Counted from the stretch's first letter, positions 51,725 to 59,057 are shown. The stretch is DNA of 64,000 nt from Peptoniphilus gorbachii (GCF_016908115.1 NZ_JAFBDH010000005.1:87225-151224), one strand, 5' to 3'. Notes: generated by a model from the sequence alone, not told the origin. A program made the numbers and translations.

Positions 51725-52093
51725 TTGAAAAGAGACCTAGACTTAATTCGAGATATGTTAATCAAAATAGAAGATTTAACTCCTTCAAAAGAAGTGGAAT
51801 TAGAAGATTTTTTAGACCTATCTTCTGACAAAGATAAACTTTATTATCATTTAGAATTAATAACAGATAATAATTTTATTTCATACAACTCCATACCTTG
51901 TATGGGAGCTAAATATAATTTATTTACAATTAACAGGTTAACTTCTCAAGGTCATGACTACCTAGATTCAATAAGAGATCCAGAAATATACAAAGAGACC
52001 AAATCTAAAATAGGTTCATTAGTTAAATCTTGTTCTCTTGCAGTCTTCCAAGCTACTGCTGAATCTATAATTAAATCTCAATTAGGCATTTAG
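51725..52093 (+). CDS. DUF2513 family phage protein
   Basis: A 122-residue protein (MKRDLDLIRDMLIKIED, then LTSQGHDYLDSIRD), typical of DUF2513, a winged-helix family of phages. The TTG at 51725 is the likely start, eight bases after AAGGAGG. It is divergent from the Xis-like gene. Confidence 0.78.
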   Translation: MKRDLDLIRDMLIKIEDLTPSKEVELEDFLDLSSDKDKLYYHLELITDNNFISYNSIPCMGAKYNLFTINRLTSQGHDYLDSIRDPEIYKETKSKIGSLVKSCSLAVFQATAESIIKSQLGI

Positions 52094-52271
52094 CCTCATA
52101 ACAAATAATTTCATTAAAGAGTCTTTCGAGTTTTGAGTACTTAGAAAATAACTCTTCATTTTCTTGATATATATTCGAGTTTATTTCCTCTCTAAGTTCT
52201 GTTTTATGTTTTTGAAGGACTCTTATTCTTTCCATATTCATTTCTATTAAAAGAAATGACTTACTTTCCAT
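52071..52271 (-). CDS. Small coiled-coil phage protein (66 aa)
   Basis: A 66-residue helical protein (MERIRVLQKHKTELREEINS). AGGAGGTGG precedes the ATG. It follows the cro-like gene and overlaps the convergent DUF2513 gene by 23 bp. Confidence 0.6.
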   Translation of the reverse strand: MESKSFLLIEMNMERIRVLQKHKTELREEINSNIYQENEELFSKYSKLERLFNEIICYEAKCLIEI

Positions 52272-52293
52272 CTTCCACCTCCTCTCGCTCTGT

Positions 52294-52512
52294 TTAACAA
52301 TTGGTTATTCTGCTATCAAAAAAAATTGTATTCACTTCATCATTAGATAAATCTAATGCCTTTGCTAAATTATCTATTTCAGTTCTAGTAAATTCTCTTT
52401 CTCCTCTTTCTTTGCGTGAATAAGTTAGTTCATGCACTCCAATAAGATTTGCTAATTGTTTTTGTGATAACTCTTTTTCAAGTCTTGTAATTCTTAATAA
52501 TTTAAGATTCAT
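52294..52512 (-). CDS. Cro-like HTH regulator
   Basis: A 72-residue XRE-family protein: LEKELSQKQLANLIGVHELTYSRKERG is the helix-turn-helix. It is divergent from the cI-like gene across an operator region, the Cro arrangement of lambda-type switches. It would favour lytic development. Confidence 0.85.
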   Translation of the reverse strand: MNLKLLRITRLEKELSQKQLANLIGVHELTYSRKERGEREFTRTEIDNLAKALDLSNDEVNTIFFDSRITNC

Positions 52513-52530
52513 TTAATCACCTCTTTCAAT

Positions 52531-52664
52531 AACCATTTGTTATATATATTTTACTAACCGATTGTTATATTGTCAAGTGATTTTTAAAAATAAATTATAT
52601 TTTTGGTTATACCCGTTTACCGAATGGTATATTTTGGTTATAATTTAATTACCAAAAGTTGTAT
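52531..52664. promoter_or_regulatory. Divergent lysogeny switch: two promoters and at least four operators
   Basis: Leftward promoter: TTGACA-17-TAAAAT (52571-52576, 52548-52553). Rightward: TTTACC-17-TATAAT (52616-52621, 52639-52644). Related ~13-bp operators: AACCATTTGTTAT (52531), AACCGATTGTTAT (52556), TACCGAATGGTAT (52618), and a weaker TACCAAAAGTTGTAT (52650); TTTTGGTTATA occurs at 52601 and 52632. Confidence 0.8.
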
Positions 52665-52678
52665 TAGGTGGTGTGATT

Positions 52679-53044
52679 ATGGATACTTTAGGTAAAAGAA
52701 TTTTAAAATTATTAAATGATAAAAATTTAACTCAAAAAGAATTAGCAAAAATAGTTGGTACTACTGAAGTATCAATAGGTAGATATGTAAATGACAAAAG
52801 AGAGCCTAGTGCTACTATGTTAGCTTCTATTGCCAATGCTCTAAATGTTAGCACTGATTATCTACTTGGTCGCCCAGATGCACACCATATAACTAAAGAA
52901 AAATCCAAAGCAACAGAATTAGAAAAAGATTTTCCTGAAGGAGTATCTGTACTTTATAGAGCAAACAAAAACCTCACACCTGAGCAAAAAGAAATGATGT
53001 TAAGGATGATTAAGGCAACTTTCTTCGAAGATGAAGAGAAATAA
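52679..53044 (+). CDS. CI-like phage repressor
   Basis: A 121-residue repressor with an N-terminal XRE HTH (LTQKELAKIVGTTEVSIGRYVND) and a short C-terminal tail without the LexA-type peptidase. The start at 52679 lies after AGGTGG. Downstream ImmA/IrrE could cleave it to induce the phage, as in ICEBs1-like systems. Confidence 0.87.
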   Translation: MDTLGKRILKLLNDKNLTQKELAKIVGTTEVSIGRYVNDKREPSATMLASIANALNVSTDYLLGRPDAHHITKEKSKATELEKDFPEGVSVLYRANKNLTPEQKEMMLRMIKATFFEDEEK

Positions 53045-53058
53045 AGAGGGTCTATAAC

Positions 53059-53949
53059 ATGGATTATAAAGACATAAATAATAAAAATGAATATATCCAT
53101 TATAGAGATAATCAAATTTATAAATTAGAAAAGCTTGGTAAAGAATGGACAGATTCAAAATACAAGCAAGCTGTTTTGTTATCTTATTGGTATGAAACTT
53201 ATGAAAAGCTATTAAGAAAAGAAGAAAACTTTAAACATCAAAAAAAATATTTCAAATATAAAAGAGGTCAAATTCTTTTTGTTAATTTTGGATATAGAAT
53301 TGGCCATGAATTAGGAGGTAATCATTATTGTGTAGTTGTTTCAAATAATGATTCTACTCATTCAGGCAATGTAACTGTTGTTCCTCTTAGATCCTTTAAA
53401 GGCAAAATTAATAAAAGATTTCAAGTTAATTTAGAAGATTCATTGCAAATGTCAATAGCATACAATTTAAAGAAAACAATATCTAGTCTTAAAGAAAGTA
53501 GTGAGACTAATAGAACTATTGCTAATACTTTAGAGTATATTTTTAATGCTGAGAGTTCAGACTTAATTTTAGATTCTTTTGATAATTTATTAGAAGAATT
53601 TTCAGATGACTATAAAATTGTGAATTTAATTAATGATGTAAGATTTTACCTTTTAAATAACAATACAGATGAACTAAATAATTCTATTGATGATATTAAG
53701 TCATTTATTGAAAAAAGGCTTGAAAAAATTGAAAAAGAAATACCTTTAATGAACAATAAGTTATCAAAAGCCTTGGAATTAAATAAGGAATCAATTGCTG
53801 ATATCAATCAAATAACTACAATAAGTAAATTGAGAATTCTCAATCCACGAAGGAAAGAAGATACCTTATCTAATGTAATATTAGATCCTAAATATATGGA
53901 CCAAATAAACAACAAAATAAAAGAACTATTTGTTTTTGACAAAAAATAG
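53059..53949 (+). CDS. MazF/PemK-like protein with a long helical insert
   Basis: A 296-residue protein. The MazF-fold segment is KRGQILFVNFG...NHYCVVVSNN...NVTVVPLRS (about 69-112), then about 130 residues of helical sequence interrupt it, and TTISKLRILNPR with the terminal helix (about 252-292) restores the usual C-terminal strand and helix. PemK/MazF enzymes cut RNA; no small antitoxin gene accompanies it. It lies between cI and an ncRNA. Activity unproven. Confidence 0.75.
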   Translation: MDYKDINNKNEYIHYRDNQIYKLEKLGKEWTDSKYKQAVLLSYWYETYEKLLRKEENFKHQKKYFKYKRGQILFVNFGYRIGHELGGNHYCVVVSNNDSTHSGNVTVVPLRSFKGKINKRFQVNLEDSLQMSIAYNLKKTISSLKESSETNRTIANTLEYIFNAESSDLILDSFDNLLEEFSDDYKIVNLINDVRFYLLNNNTDELNNSIDDIKSFIEKRLEKIEKEIPLMNNKLSKALELNKESIADINQITTISKLRILNPRRKEDTLSNVILDPKYMDQINNKIKELFVFDKK

Positions 53950-53964
53950 TTTCTCTTGTATAAT
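53936..53964 (+). promoter_or_regulatory. Consensus promoter of the ncRNA
   Basis: TTGACA-17 bp-TATAAT, a full consensus, overlapping the last codons and stop of the PemK-like gene. Confidence 0.88.
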
Positions 53965-53970
53965 ATACAC

Positions 53971-54070
53971 ATACAAGTCCTATAGGGACATAGTTGTGGG
54001 AACACAACCTATTAGATTTTGCGTTTTAGACGCATGGAGATACTTGAGAAATTGAGTATCTCCTTTTTTT
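53971..54070 (+). ncRNA. Structured ncRNA in the immunity region
   Basis: Predicted from a consensus promoter (53936-53964) to a terminator (GGAGATACT / AGTATCTCC at 54036-54063 plus seven T). Between them are three hairpins: GTCC/GGAC (53977-53989), TTGTG-GGAA-CACAA with an outer ATAG/CTAT extension (53990-54012) and TGCGT/ACGCA (54020-54034). No open frame. No tandem repeats, so not a classical type III antitoxin. Unrecognised; sits between a MazF-like gene and ImmA/IrrE. Confidence 0.75.
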
Positions 54071-54138
54071 ATTATTGCTAATATATGGGATTTATTCCCT
54101 ATATATTTTTTATCTAAAAAAGAACTAAGGTTTGTAAT

Positions 54139-54720
54139 ATGAATAATTTAAACTATAACTTGAATTACGCAGTTAGCATGGCACACTGCGTACACAAAAA
54201 AATTAAATATGAGGAGAAACTCCTGCCAATTAAGGTAGAGGATATTATCAAATATAGACCAGATATTAAGATAGAAAAAAAAGATCTCTTAGGCTTAGAT
54301 GGATATAGCATCTATAACTATAAAACTAAAAGGTATCTTATAGCACTAGATGATGTTAACTATGACTTATCACGTCAAAGATTTACCCTTGCCCACGAAC
54401 TTGGCCATATCTTTCTGCAGCATCACACAAAATATAAATATCTAAGCGACTATGTAAAAGAAAAATCTGCAGATGCCTTTGCAGGAGAACTCTTAATGCC
54501 TAGAGAAATGATGTATAAGACAGCAAAGTTTCCACCAAATTATGTCCTGGACTTATATGGAGTTAGTTACAGTGCCTACGAGCAAAGAAAAAGATTTTTA
54601 GAAGACATGGAAGGCTTTAGAAGGAAGATAGAAGATGAGAAGTCAGTTTCTTTAAATGATATTATCCAATATACAAAGCACTCATTGATTTTAGATAAAT
54701 ATAAGTTTCAAGAAGTTTAG
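54139..54720 (+). CDS. ImmA/IrrE family metallo-endopeptidase
   Basis: A 193-residue protease with zinc motif AHELGHIFLQHH (HELGH at 86-90) and the downstream KSADAFAGELLMP that supplies the third ligand. In related mobile elements it cleaves the repressor after DNA damage. It lies downstream of cI and the ncRNA. Confidence 0.9.
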   Translation: MNNLNYNLNYAVSMAHCVHKKIKYEEKLLPIKVEDIIKYRPDIKIEKKDLLGLDGYSIYNYKTKRYLIALDDVNYDLSRQRFTLAHELGHIFLQHHTKYKYLSDYVKEKSADAFAGELLMPREMMYKTAKFPPNYVLDLYGVSYSAYEQRKRFLEDMEGFRRKIEDEKSVSLNDIIQYTKHSLILDKYKFQEV

Positions 54721-54743
54721 TTATTCAAAGAAAGGAGAATGTT

Positions 54744-55580
54744 ATGAATAAAGAGAACAATATGATACAAGTTTTTGAAAATAAGGAAGTCCGTTCAAAA
54801 TGGGATTCAGAAAAAGAAGAGTGGTTTTTTAGTGTAGAAGATGTTGTTTCTGTTTTGACAGAAAGTGTCGACCCAAAACAATATATAAAAAAAATGCGTA
54901 ATCGTGACAAAGAATTATCTAGCAACTGGGGTACAATTTGTACCCAGGTTAAAATGATTGCTAAAGATGGCAAAAAAAGAAACATCCAAGCTGCTGATAT
55001 GGAAGGAATATTCAGGATAATTCAATCCATCCCATCTCCTAAAGCTGAGCCTTTTAAATTGTGGTTAGCTAAAGTTGGTAAAGAAAGAATTGATGAAACA
55101 ATAGATCCCGAGTTGGCAATTCAAAGAGCAAAAGAAACTTATCTTAAAAAAGGTTATGATGAAAAATGGATACAACAAAGAATGATATCCATTAAGGCAA
55201 GAAATGAACTCACTGATCAATGGAAATCACACGGAATAAAAGAAGGAATAGAATATGCCTTGCTAACAGATGCATTAACCTTAGAGTGGTCTGGTTTAAA
55301 AACCAAGGATTACAAAAATTTGAAGAATATAAAAAAGGGGAATCTAAGGGACAATATGTCGACATTAGAATTAACTTTGAATCAATTAGCTGAAGCAACA
55401 ACAACTGAGCTCACAAAAACATATAATCCGCAAGGGTTTGACGAAAACGAAAAAATAACAAGACAAGGTGGTAAAATTGCAGGAGATGCAAGAAAAGCCA
55501 TAGAGGAGAAAACTGGTAAATCTGTTGTAACAAGTAAAAATGCATTAGACTTCACAAAAAATAACTTAGAACTTGACTAA
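54744..55580 (+). CDS. BRO-N/DinD-like antirepressor family protein
   Basis: A 278-residue protein. The first ~110 residues form a BRO-type domain (FENKEVRSKWDSEKEEWFFSVEDVVSVL, IPSPKAEPFKLWLAKVG). The C-terminal part (ETYLKKGYDEKWIQQRM, LTDALTLEWSGL...) matches DinD-like proteins induced by DNA damage. AAGGAG precedes the start. Likely a regulator; exact role unknown. Confidence 0.75.
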   Translation: MNKENNMIQVFENKEVRSKWDSEKEEWFFSVEDVVSVLTESVDPKQYIKKMRNRDKELSSNWGTICTQVKMIAKDGKKRNIQAADMEGIFRIIQSIPSPKAEPFKLWLAKVGKERIDETIDPELAIQRAKETYLKKGYDEKWIQQRMISIKARNELTDQWKSHGIKEGIEYALLTDALTLEWSGLKTKDYKNLKNIKKGNLRDNMSTLELTLNQLAEATTTELTKTYNPQGFDENEKITRQGGKIAGDARKAIEEKTGKSVVTSKNALDFTKNNLELD

Positions 55581-55632
55581 GAATAAATAAAAAAATCCTT
55601 GACCCGCGACCAAACGAAATCAAGGAAAATGT

Positions 55633-55680
55633 CATATATAGAGACTTTCTGTCTCCTTTTATATAATACCATAATTTTAT
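55633..55680 (+). promoter_or_regulatory. Leader hairpins and -10 upstream of int
   Basis: GAGAC/GTCTC hairpin followed by CTTTTA (55640-55660) and a TATAAT box at 55662-55667. Could terminate the antirepressor transcript and start int; -35 not clear. Confidence 0.4.
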
Positions 55681-55685
55681 GGTAA

Positions 55686-55718
55686 CTGCATCCCCCAGAT
55701 GCAAATGTAGCTTTCCTA
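55686..55718 (+). repeat. 33-bp repeat, copy F (upstream of int)
   Basis: CTGCATCCCCCA...ATGTAGCTTTCCTA, matching 51615-51647 over 33 positions except about six in the middle. Contains the 13-bp core at 55704-55716. Confidence 0.75.
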
Positions 55719-55735
55719 CTAAAATTTTTAGGAGG
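55715..55735 (+). promoter_or_regulatory. Hairpin masking the int ribosome site
   Basis: CCTaCTAA ... TTAGgAGG: the right arm is the AGGAGG of int, the left arm the end of repeat F. Translation of int may be reduced unless the hairpin is opened. Confidence 0.5.
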
Positions 55736-55739
55736 ATAT

Positions 55740-56909
55740 ATGTCATATAAAATTTTAAAAAACGGCAAAATTAAAATCATGGGAGACTATAACTTTAATG
55801 GCAAAAGATATAGACCCAGTAGAACAATTGGAACAAATTTAGATGGGATCCAATTAAAAGCATTAGTTGCAACTATAGAGGCCGAGTTGTATGAAGAAAC
55901 AAAGCTAAAGGCATCTGATCCAAATAAAATCTCTGAGCTTGATATTATTGAAGCAAGAGAATGGTATATAGATACCAACGACCTTGAACAAAACACAATA
56001 GACTGGTATAGAGATTATATTGGAAAAAGAGTGGGAAATTACTTTAAAAATAAAAAAGTAATTACCTTTACTGAAGCAGATGCAAGAAACTTCTTTGAAT
56101 TTCTAGAGACTGAGAAGGGGATTAATACCAATAAACCCTTAAGTCAAAAGACAAAGAAACATTATTTGACAGCACTTCATGCACTATTTGAAGAATTAGT
56201 TACAAAAAATGTAATAAAGGAAAATCCATTTAAAACTATCAAGATTAAGGTATCTCGTCGTTTAACAAAAAACAGATACTACAACATATCCGAAGTACAA
56301 AAACACTTAGAAATACTTTCTGAGCATGCTCCTGTAAGGTATTTCCTATTCTATGTCTTAACTGTAATGTGTGGCTTAAGACCTGCAGAAGCAAGAGGCT
56401 TGAAATGGAATAAAATCAACTGGATCGAAAGAAAAATATTAATTGATGAATCCTTAGCAGCAACAGATGCAGGCTATATAACAAAAGGCACTAAAAATGA
56501 AGAACCTAGAGAAATAGACTTGATTGATTTAGCAGTTACTTTGCTACAAGTCCATTATAAAAATGAACAAGAAAAATCAAAAGAGTTGAAGTTGAAAACT
56601 GATATATTTAATAATTATGTATTCACTAACTCTAGGGGAGAACATATAGGAGAATCCACCTTTAGAAATTGGTGGAAAAACTTTTGTGAAAGATACCATT
56701 TGAGGTATGTGCCACCTTATGGATTAAGGCATACAACAGCAACAATGCTTGCTTATAATAACATACCCTTGGCAAACATAGCACAGCAAATGGGACACTT
56801 AGACACTTCAACTACCCTAGTGTATATCCACGCAGTAGAAGAAGGAAAGAAAGATATCTTTAATGTTTTAAACGGAACTGTGAAGATGGATTTATTAAAA
56901 GTTGAGTAA
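55740..56909 (+). CDS. int: Tyrosine-family phage integrase
   Basis: A 389-residue tyrosine recombinase: an N-terminal AP2-like arm-binding domain (about 1-55), a SAM-like core-binding domain (about 70-170) and the catalytic domain with Arg214 (GLRPAEARG), R330 and H331 in YGLRHTTA, H353 (MGHLD) and nucleophile Tyr362 (TTLVYIHA). The first His of the usual HxLRH motif is Tyr327 here. It lies 215 bp from attR. AGGAGG before the ATG is inside a hairpin. Confidence 0.93.
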   Translation: MSYKILKNGKIKIMGDYNFNGKRYRPSRTIGTNLDGIQLKALVATIEAELYEETKLKASDPNKISELDIIEAREWYIDTNDLEQNTIDWYRDYIGKRVGNYFKNKKVITFTEADARNFFEFLETEKGINTNKPLSQKTKKHYLTALHALFEELVTKNVIKENPFKTIKIKVSRRLTKNRYYNISEVQKHLEILSEHAPVRYFLFYVLTVMCGLRPAEARGLKWNKINWIERKILIDESLAATDAGYITKGTKNEEPREIDLIDLAVTLLQVHYKNEQEKSKELKLKTDIFNNYVFTNSRGEHIGESTFRNWWKNFCERYHLRYVPPYGLRHTTATMLAYNNIPLANIAQQMGHLDTSTTLVYIHAVEEGKKDIFNVLNGTVKMDLLKVE

Positions 56910-56918
56910 ATCCAAAAA

Positions 56919-57016
56919 AGTGGGGACTTAATCGCGGAATCAAAAAAGTCATCATCTTGAATGGCTATAAATAGACATTCATTTAAAAAAACAGGTGGGG
57001 ACTTTAGGTGGGAAAT
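56919..57016 (+). repeat. Two further copies of the GTGGGGACT repeat near attR
   Basis: AGTGGGGACTTAATCGCGGAA (starting 56919) and AGGTGGGGACTTTAGGTGGGAAAT (56993-57016), related to the first half of the 37-bp repeats at 17063 and 18554. Placement on both prophage arms suggests integrase arm sites. Confidence 0.6.
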
Positions 57017-57028
57017 TACCATCAAATA

Positions 57029-57117
57029 CGGTTAAATATGGTTAATTGTCAACGCAAATAAAAAAACCATTCACTAAGGAATGGCTATTTCTACACAATA
57101 TGGTTAACTGTGGTTAA
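57029..57117 (+). repeat. Two tandem pairs of GGTTAA spaced by one helical turn
   Basis: (C/T)GGTTAA at 57029 and 57039, and again TGGTTAA at 57101 and 57111; each pair is 10 bp apart, on one side of the helix. Between int and the attR core, so candidate arm-binding sites. Confidence 0.55.
57055..57084 (-). terminator. Phage-supplied terminator for tmRNA
   Basis: CCATTC / GAATGG stem; on the minus strand followed by seven T and ATTT. It lies 40 bases past the tmRNA 3' end and replaces the displaced host terminator. Confidence 0.72.
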
Positions 57118-57124
57118 GTATGAA

Positions 57125-57150
57125 TGGTGGAGGCGGTGGGAGTCGAACCC
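57125..57150. repeat. attR core (26 bp, 3' end of ssrA)
   Basis: Same 26 bp as attL (16977-17002). Here the sequence continues into the full tmRNA gene, so tmRNA is intact. Confidence 0.95.
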
Positions 57151-57466
57151 ACGTCCGAAGACTTCTTACAGAAAGATTCTCCGAGTGCAGACTCCTCTTA
57201 AATTTCCCCTGCATTACTAGAGTGTCAAACTCATACAGAGTATCGCCATTAACCCCCTCTGCTATGGCGCCTTACAGAGTTCGTTTGCCCGCTAATTTGA
57301 AACCCGGTTACAGTTCGCGGTGTCTGGCCGGATTGCTACCTAATTAGGCAGCTAGTGCGAAATTATTTTCGTCGTTTATTTTTTATAGACCATTTTTACG
57401 TTGTGTGATCCATCAACGACTCGCTACTTAAAGCTCAAAATCCCCGTCGAAACCATTTTCGCCCCC
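57125..57466 (-). ncRNA. ssrA: Transfer-messenger RNA (tmRNA)
   Basis: The 5' end GGGGGCG pairs with CGCCTCC before the encoded ACCA, giving a 7-bp acceptor stem; the T-arm GGTTCGACTCCC is present. The tag frame (57344-57376 and just upstream) ends NDENNFALAA then TAA; codons AAA ATA precede it, so the tag may begin a few residues earlier. It rescues stalled ribosomes. The 3' end is the phage attachment site and is rebuilt by the integrated phage. Confidence 0.96.
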
Positions 57467-57484
57467 ATATTTAGTTAGACTAAG

Positions 57485-57513
57485 ATTATACTAAAACTTC
57501 CCTGTTTTGTCAA
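57485..57513 (-). promoter_or_regulatory. Consensus promoter of ssrA
   Basis: TTGACA (57508-57513)-17-TATAAT (57485-57490) on the minus strand, 19 bases before the mature 5' end. Confidence 0.88.
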
Positions 57514-57515
57514 TT

Positions 57516-58145
57516 TTAGTGCATCTCAGTCCTTTTTATTCTCCTTCTATTTTTCTTTGCAAACTTAAATCTTAAAATTTTCTTCCAAATAAAATATCCA
57601 ATTACAGAACCAAGAAGGTTTAAAATTAAATCATCAATATCAACAGATCTTCCTATAAAAAATTGAATAAATTCAACAAAAAAAGAAGTAGCAAAAGTAA
57701 TGCCAAGGATCTTTAAAATATTTCTCGTCTTTGGAAAAATTTCTGCAAGTAAAATTCCAAAGGGCACAAAAATTATTATATTTCCAAAAATATTTATCAT
57801 TGTATGAAGAAATCCTGAATATTTTACGTAATTTCTTATAGTTCTAAAGGGAACTAAATTTACACCCCAGGCTCCAGATGAAATTCTATCTTTAAAATTT
57901 CCTACGAAGTCAAAATTTTCATTAGTTAAATTTATTCCAGAGTTGGCTATATAGGAATTTGGCGTAAATAACATTATAACTAAAAAGGCAAGGTAGCCTG
58001 CAAAAAGACTTAGTAGAAATTCTCTAAATCCACTAGAATTTATTTTTCTGTGGGAGAAAAACTTTACTCTCAGCATAGAAAAAACTAGGAAAGTAATCAC
58101 AAAGGCAGGTATTGTCCTTACTGCAAAAAATAAAAATAATCTCAT
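57516..58145 (-). CDS. VanZ family membrane protein
   Basis: A 209-residue protein with about five membrane helices and VanZ signatures: FTPNSYIA, VNLVPFRTI, NIFGNIIIFVPFGILL and SVDIDDLILNLLGSVIGYF. VanZ homologues are common envelope proteins; glycopeptide resistance is not implied. It overlaps the HAD gene by 4 bp and precedes the tmRNA promoter. Confidence 0.9.
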   Translation of the reverse strand: MRLFLFFAVRTIPAFVITFLVFSMLRVKFFSHRKINSSGFREFLLSLFAGYLAFLVIMLFTPNSYIANSGINLTNENFDFVGNFKDRISSGAWGVNLVPFRTIRNYVKYSGFLHTMINIFGNIIIFVPFGILLAEIFPKTRNILKILGITFATSFFVEFIQFFIGRSVDIDDLILNLLGSVIGYFIWKKILRFKFAKKNRRRIKRTEMH

Positions 58146-58780
58146 ATATTTTTTAGTTCTATTAAATTTGTTATGGAATATTTATTTTCATCTACAACTA
58201 TTTGCCACTTGTCCTTAGAATTTTCATCATACATACCTACAGTTTCAAGGCCTGCTCTTTTTGCAGTTCTAAGTGCTAAATAGGAATCGTCTATTAAATA
58301 TATATCTTCTTTTTTTTCGCCTAATGCGTCAGCTATAGTTGTGAAAAATTTTTCTTCACCCTTAATGTGGCCAACTGAATCTGCTGTGTAAAGTCCTTCA
58401 ATATATTTATCAATGCCATACTTATTTATTACAATTTCTGCAAAATGTTTTGCTGTTGATGTTCCTATTACAATTTTTTTCTTTTTTTCTTTAAAATAAT
58501 TTAAAATTTCTAGGGCGTTGTCCTTTAATTTTACTTTGTTGGAATAAAAATCTATAACTGTTTTGCTAAATCCTTCATATAATTCATCAAAACTTTCTTC
58601 TAATTTATAATATTCTTTTAAATATTTAAGAGAAGTTACAAGGCTCATTGTAGTCATTTTGTGTTGTACTTCGTCTTCTATGTCTATTCCCTTAGTCTTC
58701 ATGAAGTCACGAGAAACTCTCCTCCAATAACCCATAGAATCTACTAAGGTTCCATCAAGATCAAATATAATAGCTTTCAT
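58142..58780 (-). CDS. HAD superfamily phosphatase (subfamily IA)
   Basis: A 212-residue HAD hydrolase: motif I FDLDGTLVDS, motif II (VIGTSTA), a Lys in motif III and LIDDSYLALRTAKRAG as motif IV. The helical cap at about 15-80 makes it subfamily IA, near phosphoglycolate phosphatase or beta-phosphoglucomutase. Substrate unknown. AAAGGAGG precedes the ATG; operon with the VanZ gene. Confidence 0.9.
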   Translation of the reverse strand: MKAIIFDLDGTLVDSMGYWRRVSRDFMKTKGIDIEDEVQHKMTTMSLVTSLKYLKEYYKLEESFDELYEGFSKTVIDFYSNKVKLKDNALEILNYFKEKKKKIVIGTSTAKHFAEIVINKYGIDKYIEGLYTADSVGHIKGEEKFFTTIADALGEKKEDIYLIDDSYLALRTAKRAGLETVGMYDENSKDKWQIVVDENKYSITNLIELKNI

Positions 58781-58882
58781 GTTACCTCCTTTTTTAATAA
58801 TACTTATATTTTAGTTGTAATCTTTTTATAAATCAACTATAATAGTTTTCTAAGTGCTTTTTAAAATTTTTTAAAAAAAGCT

Positions 58883-58910
58883 TTGACAAAAATTTATTTC
58901 ATGTTATAAT
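58883..58910 (+). promoter_or_regulatory. Promoter of tRNA-Pro
   Basis: TTGACA (58883-58888)-16-TATAAT (58905-58910), 59 bases before the tRNA. Confidence 0.8.
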
Positions 58911-58968
58911 AATATCTGTTCGAAAATTAAATATAAAGAATATAAAATTCTTGTAAAATTTTCATTGT

Positions 58969-59045
58969 CGGGGTGTAGCGCAGTTTGGTAGCGCACGTGG
59001 TTTGGGACCATGGGGCCGGGGGTTCGAATCCTCTCACCCCGACCA
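58969..59045 (+). tRNA. tRNA-Pro (anticodon TGG)
   Basis: Acceptor CGGGGTG pairs with CACCCCG; anticodon stem CGTGG/CCATG with loop TTTGGGA (TGG at 59003-59005); T-loop GGTTCGAATCC; encoded ACCA end. 77 bases. Confidence 0.96.
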
Positions 59046-59057
59046 TTTCTTTATTGT

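Larger units (their letters stand above)
16977..57150. mobile_element. Prophage integrated at the 3' end of ssrA (contractile-tailed, PBSX/XkdK type)
   Basis: The element is bounded by a perfect 26-bp repeat of the last tmRNA bases (16977-17002, 57125-57150) and contains integrase, repressor switch, replication, terminase, head, sheath, baseplate, fibre and lysis genes in the normal order. The sheath (34234) and XkdM/XkdQ/XkdS-like genes indicate a myovirus. Structural genes are on the minus strand, the repressor-to-integrase block on plus. A TAG in terL and a frameshifted small gene suggest it may be defective, unless these are recoding or sequencing errors. Confidence 0.95.

Noticed and set aside
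53971..54070. Type III toxin-antitoxin RNA
   Set aside because: No tandem repeats, and the neighbour is MazF-like but not ToxN-like by length or layout.
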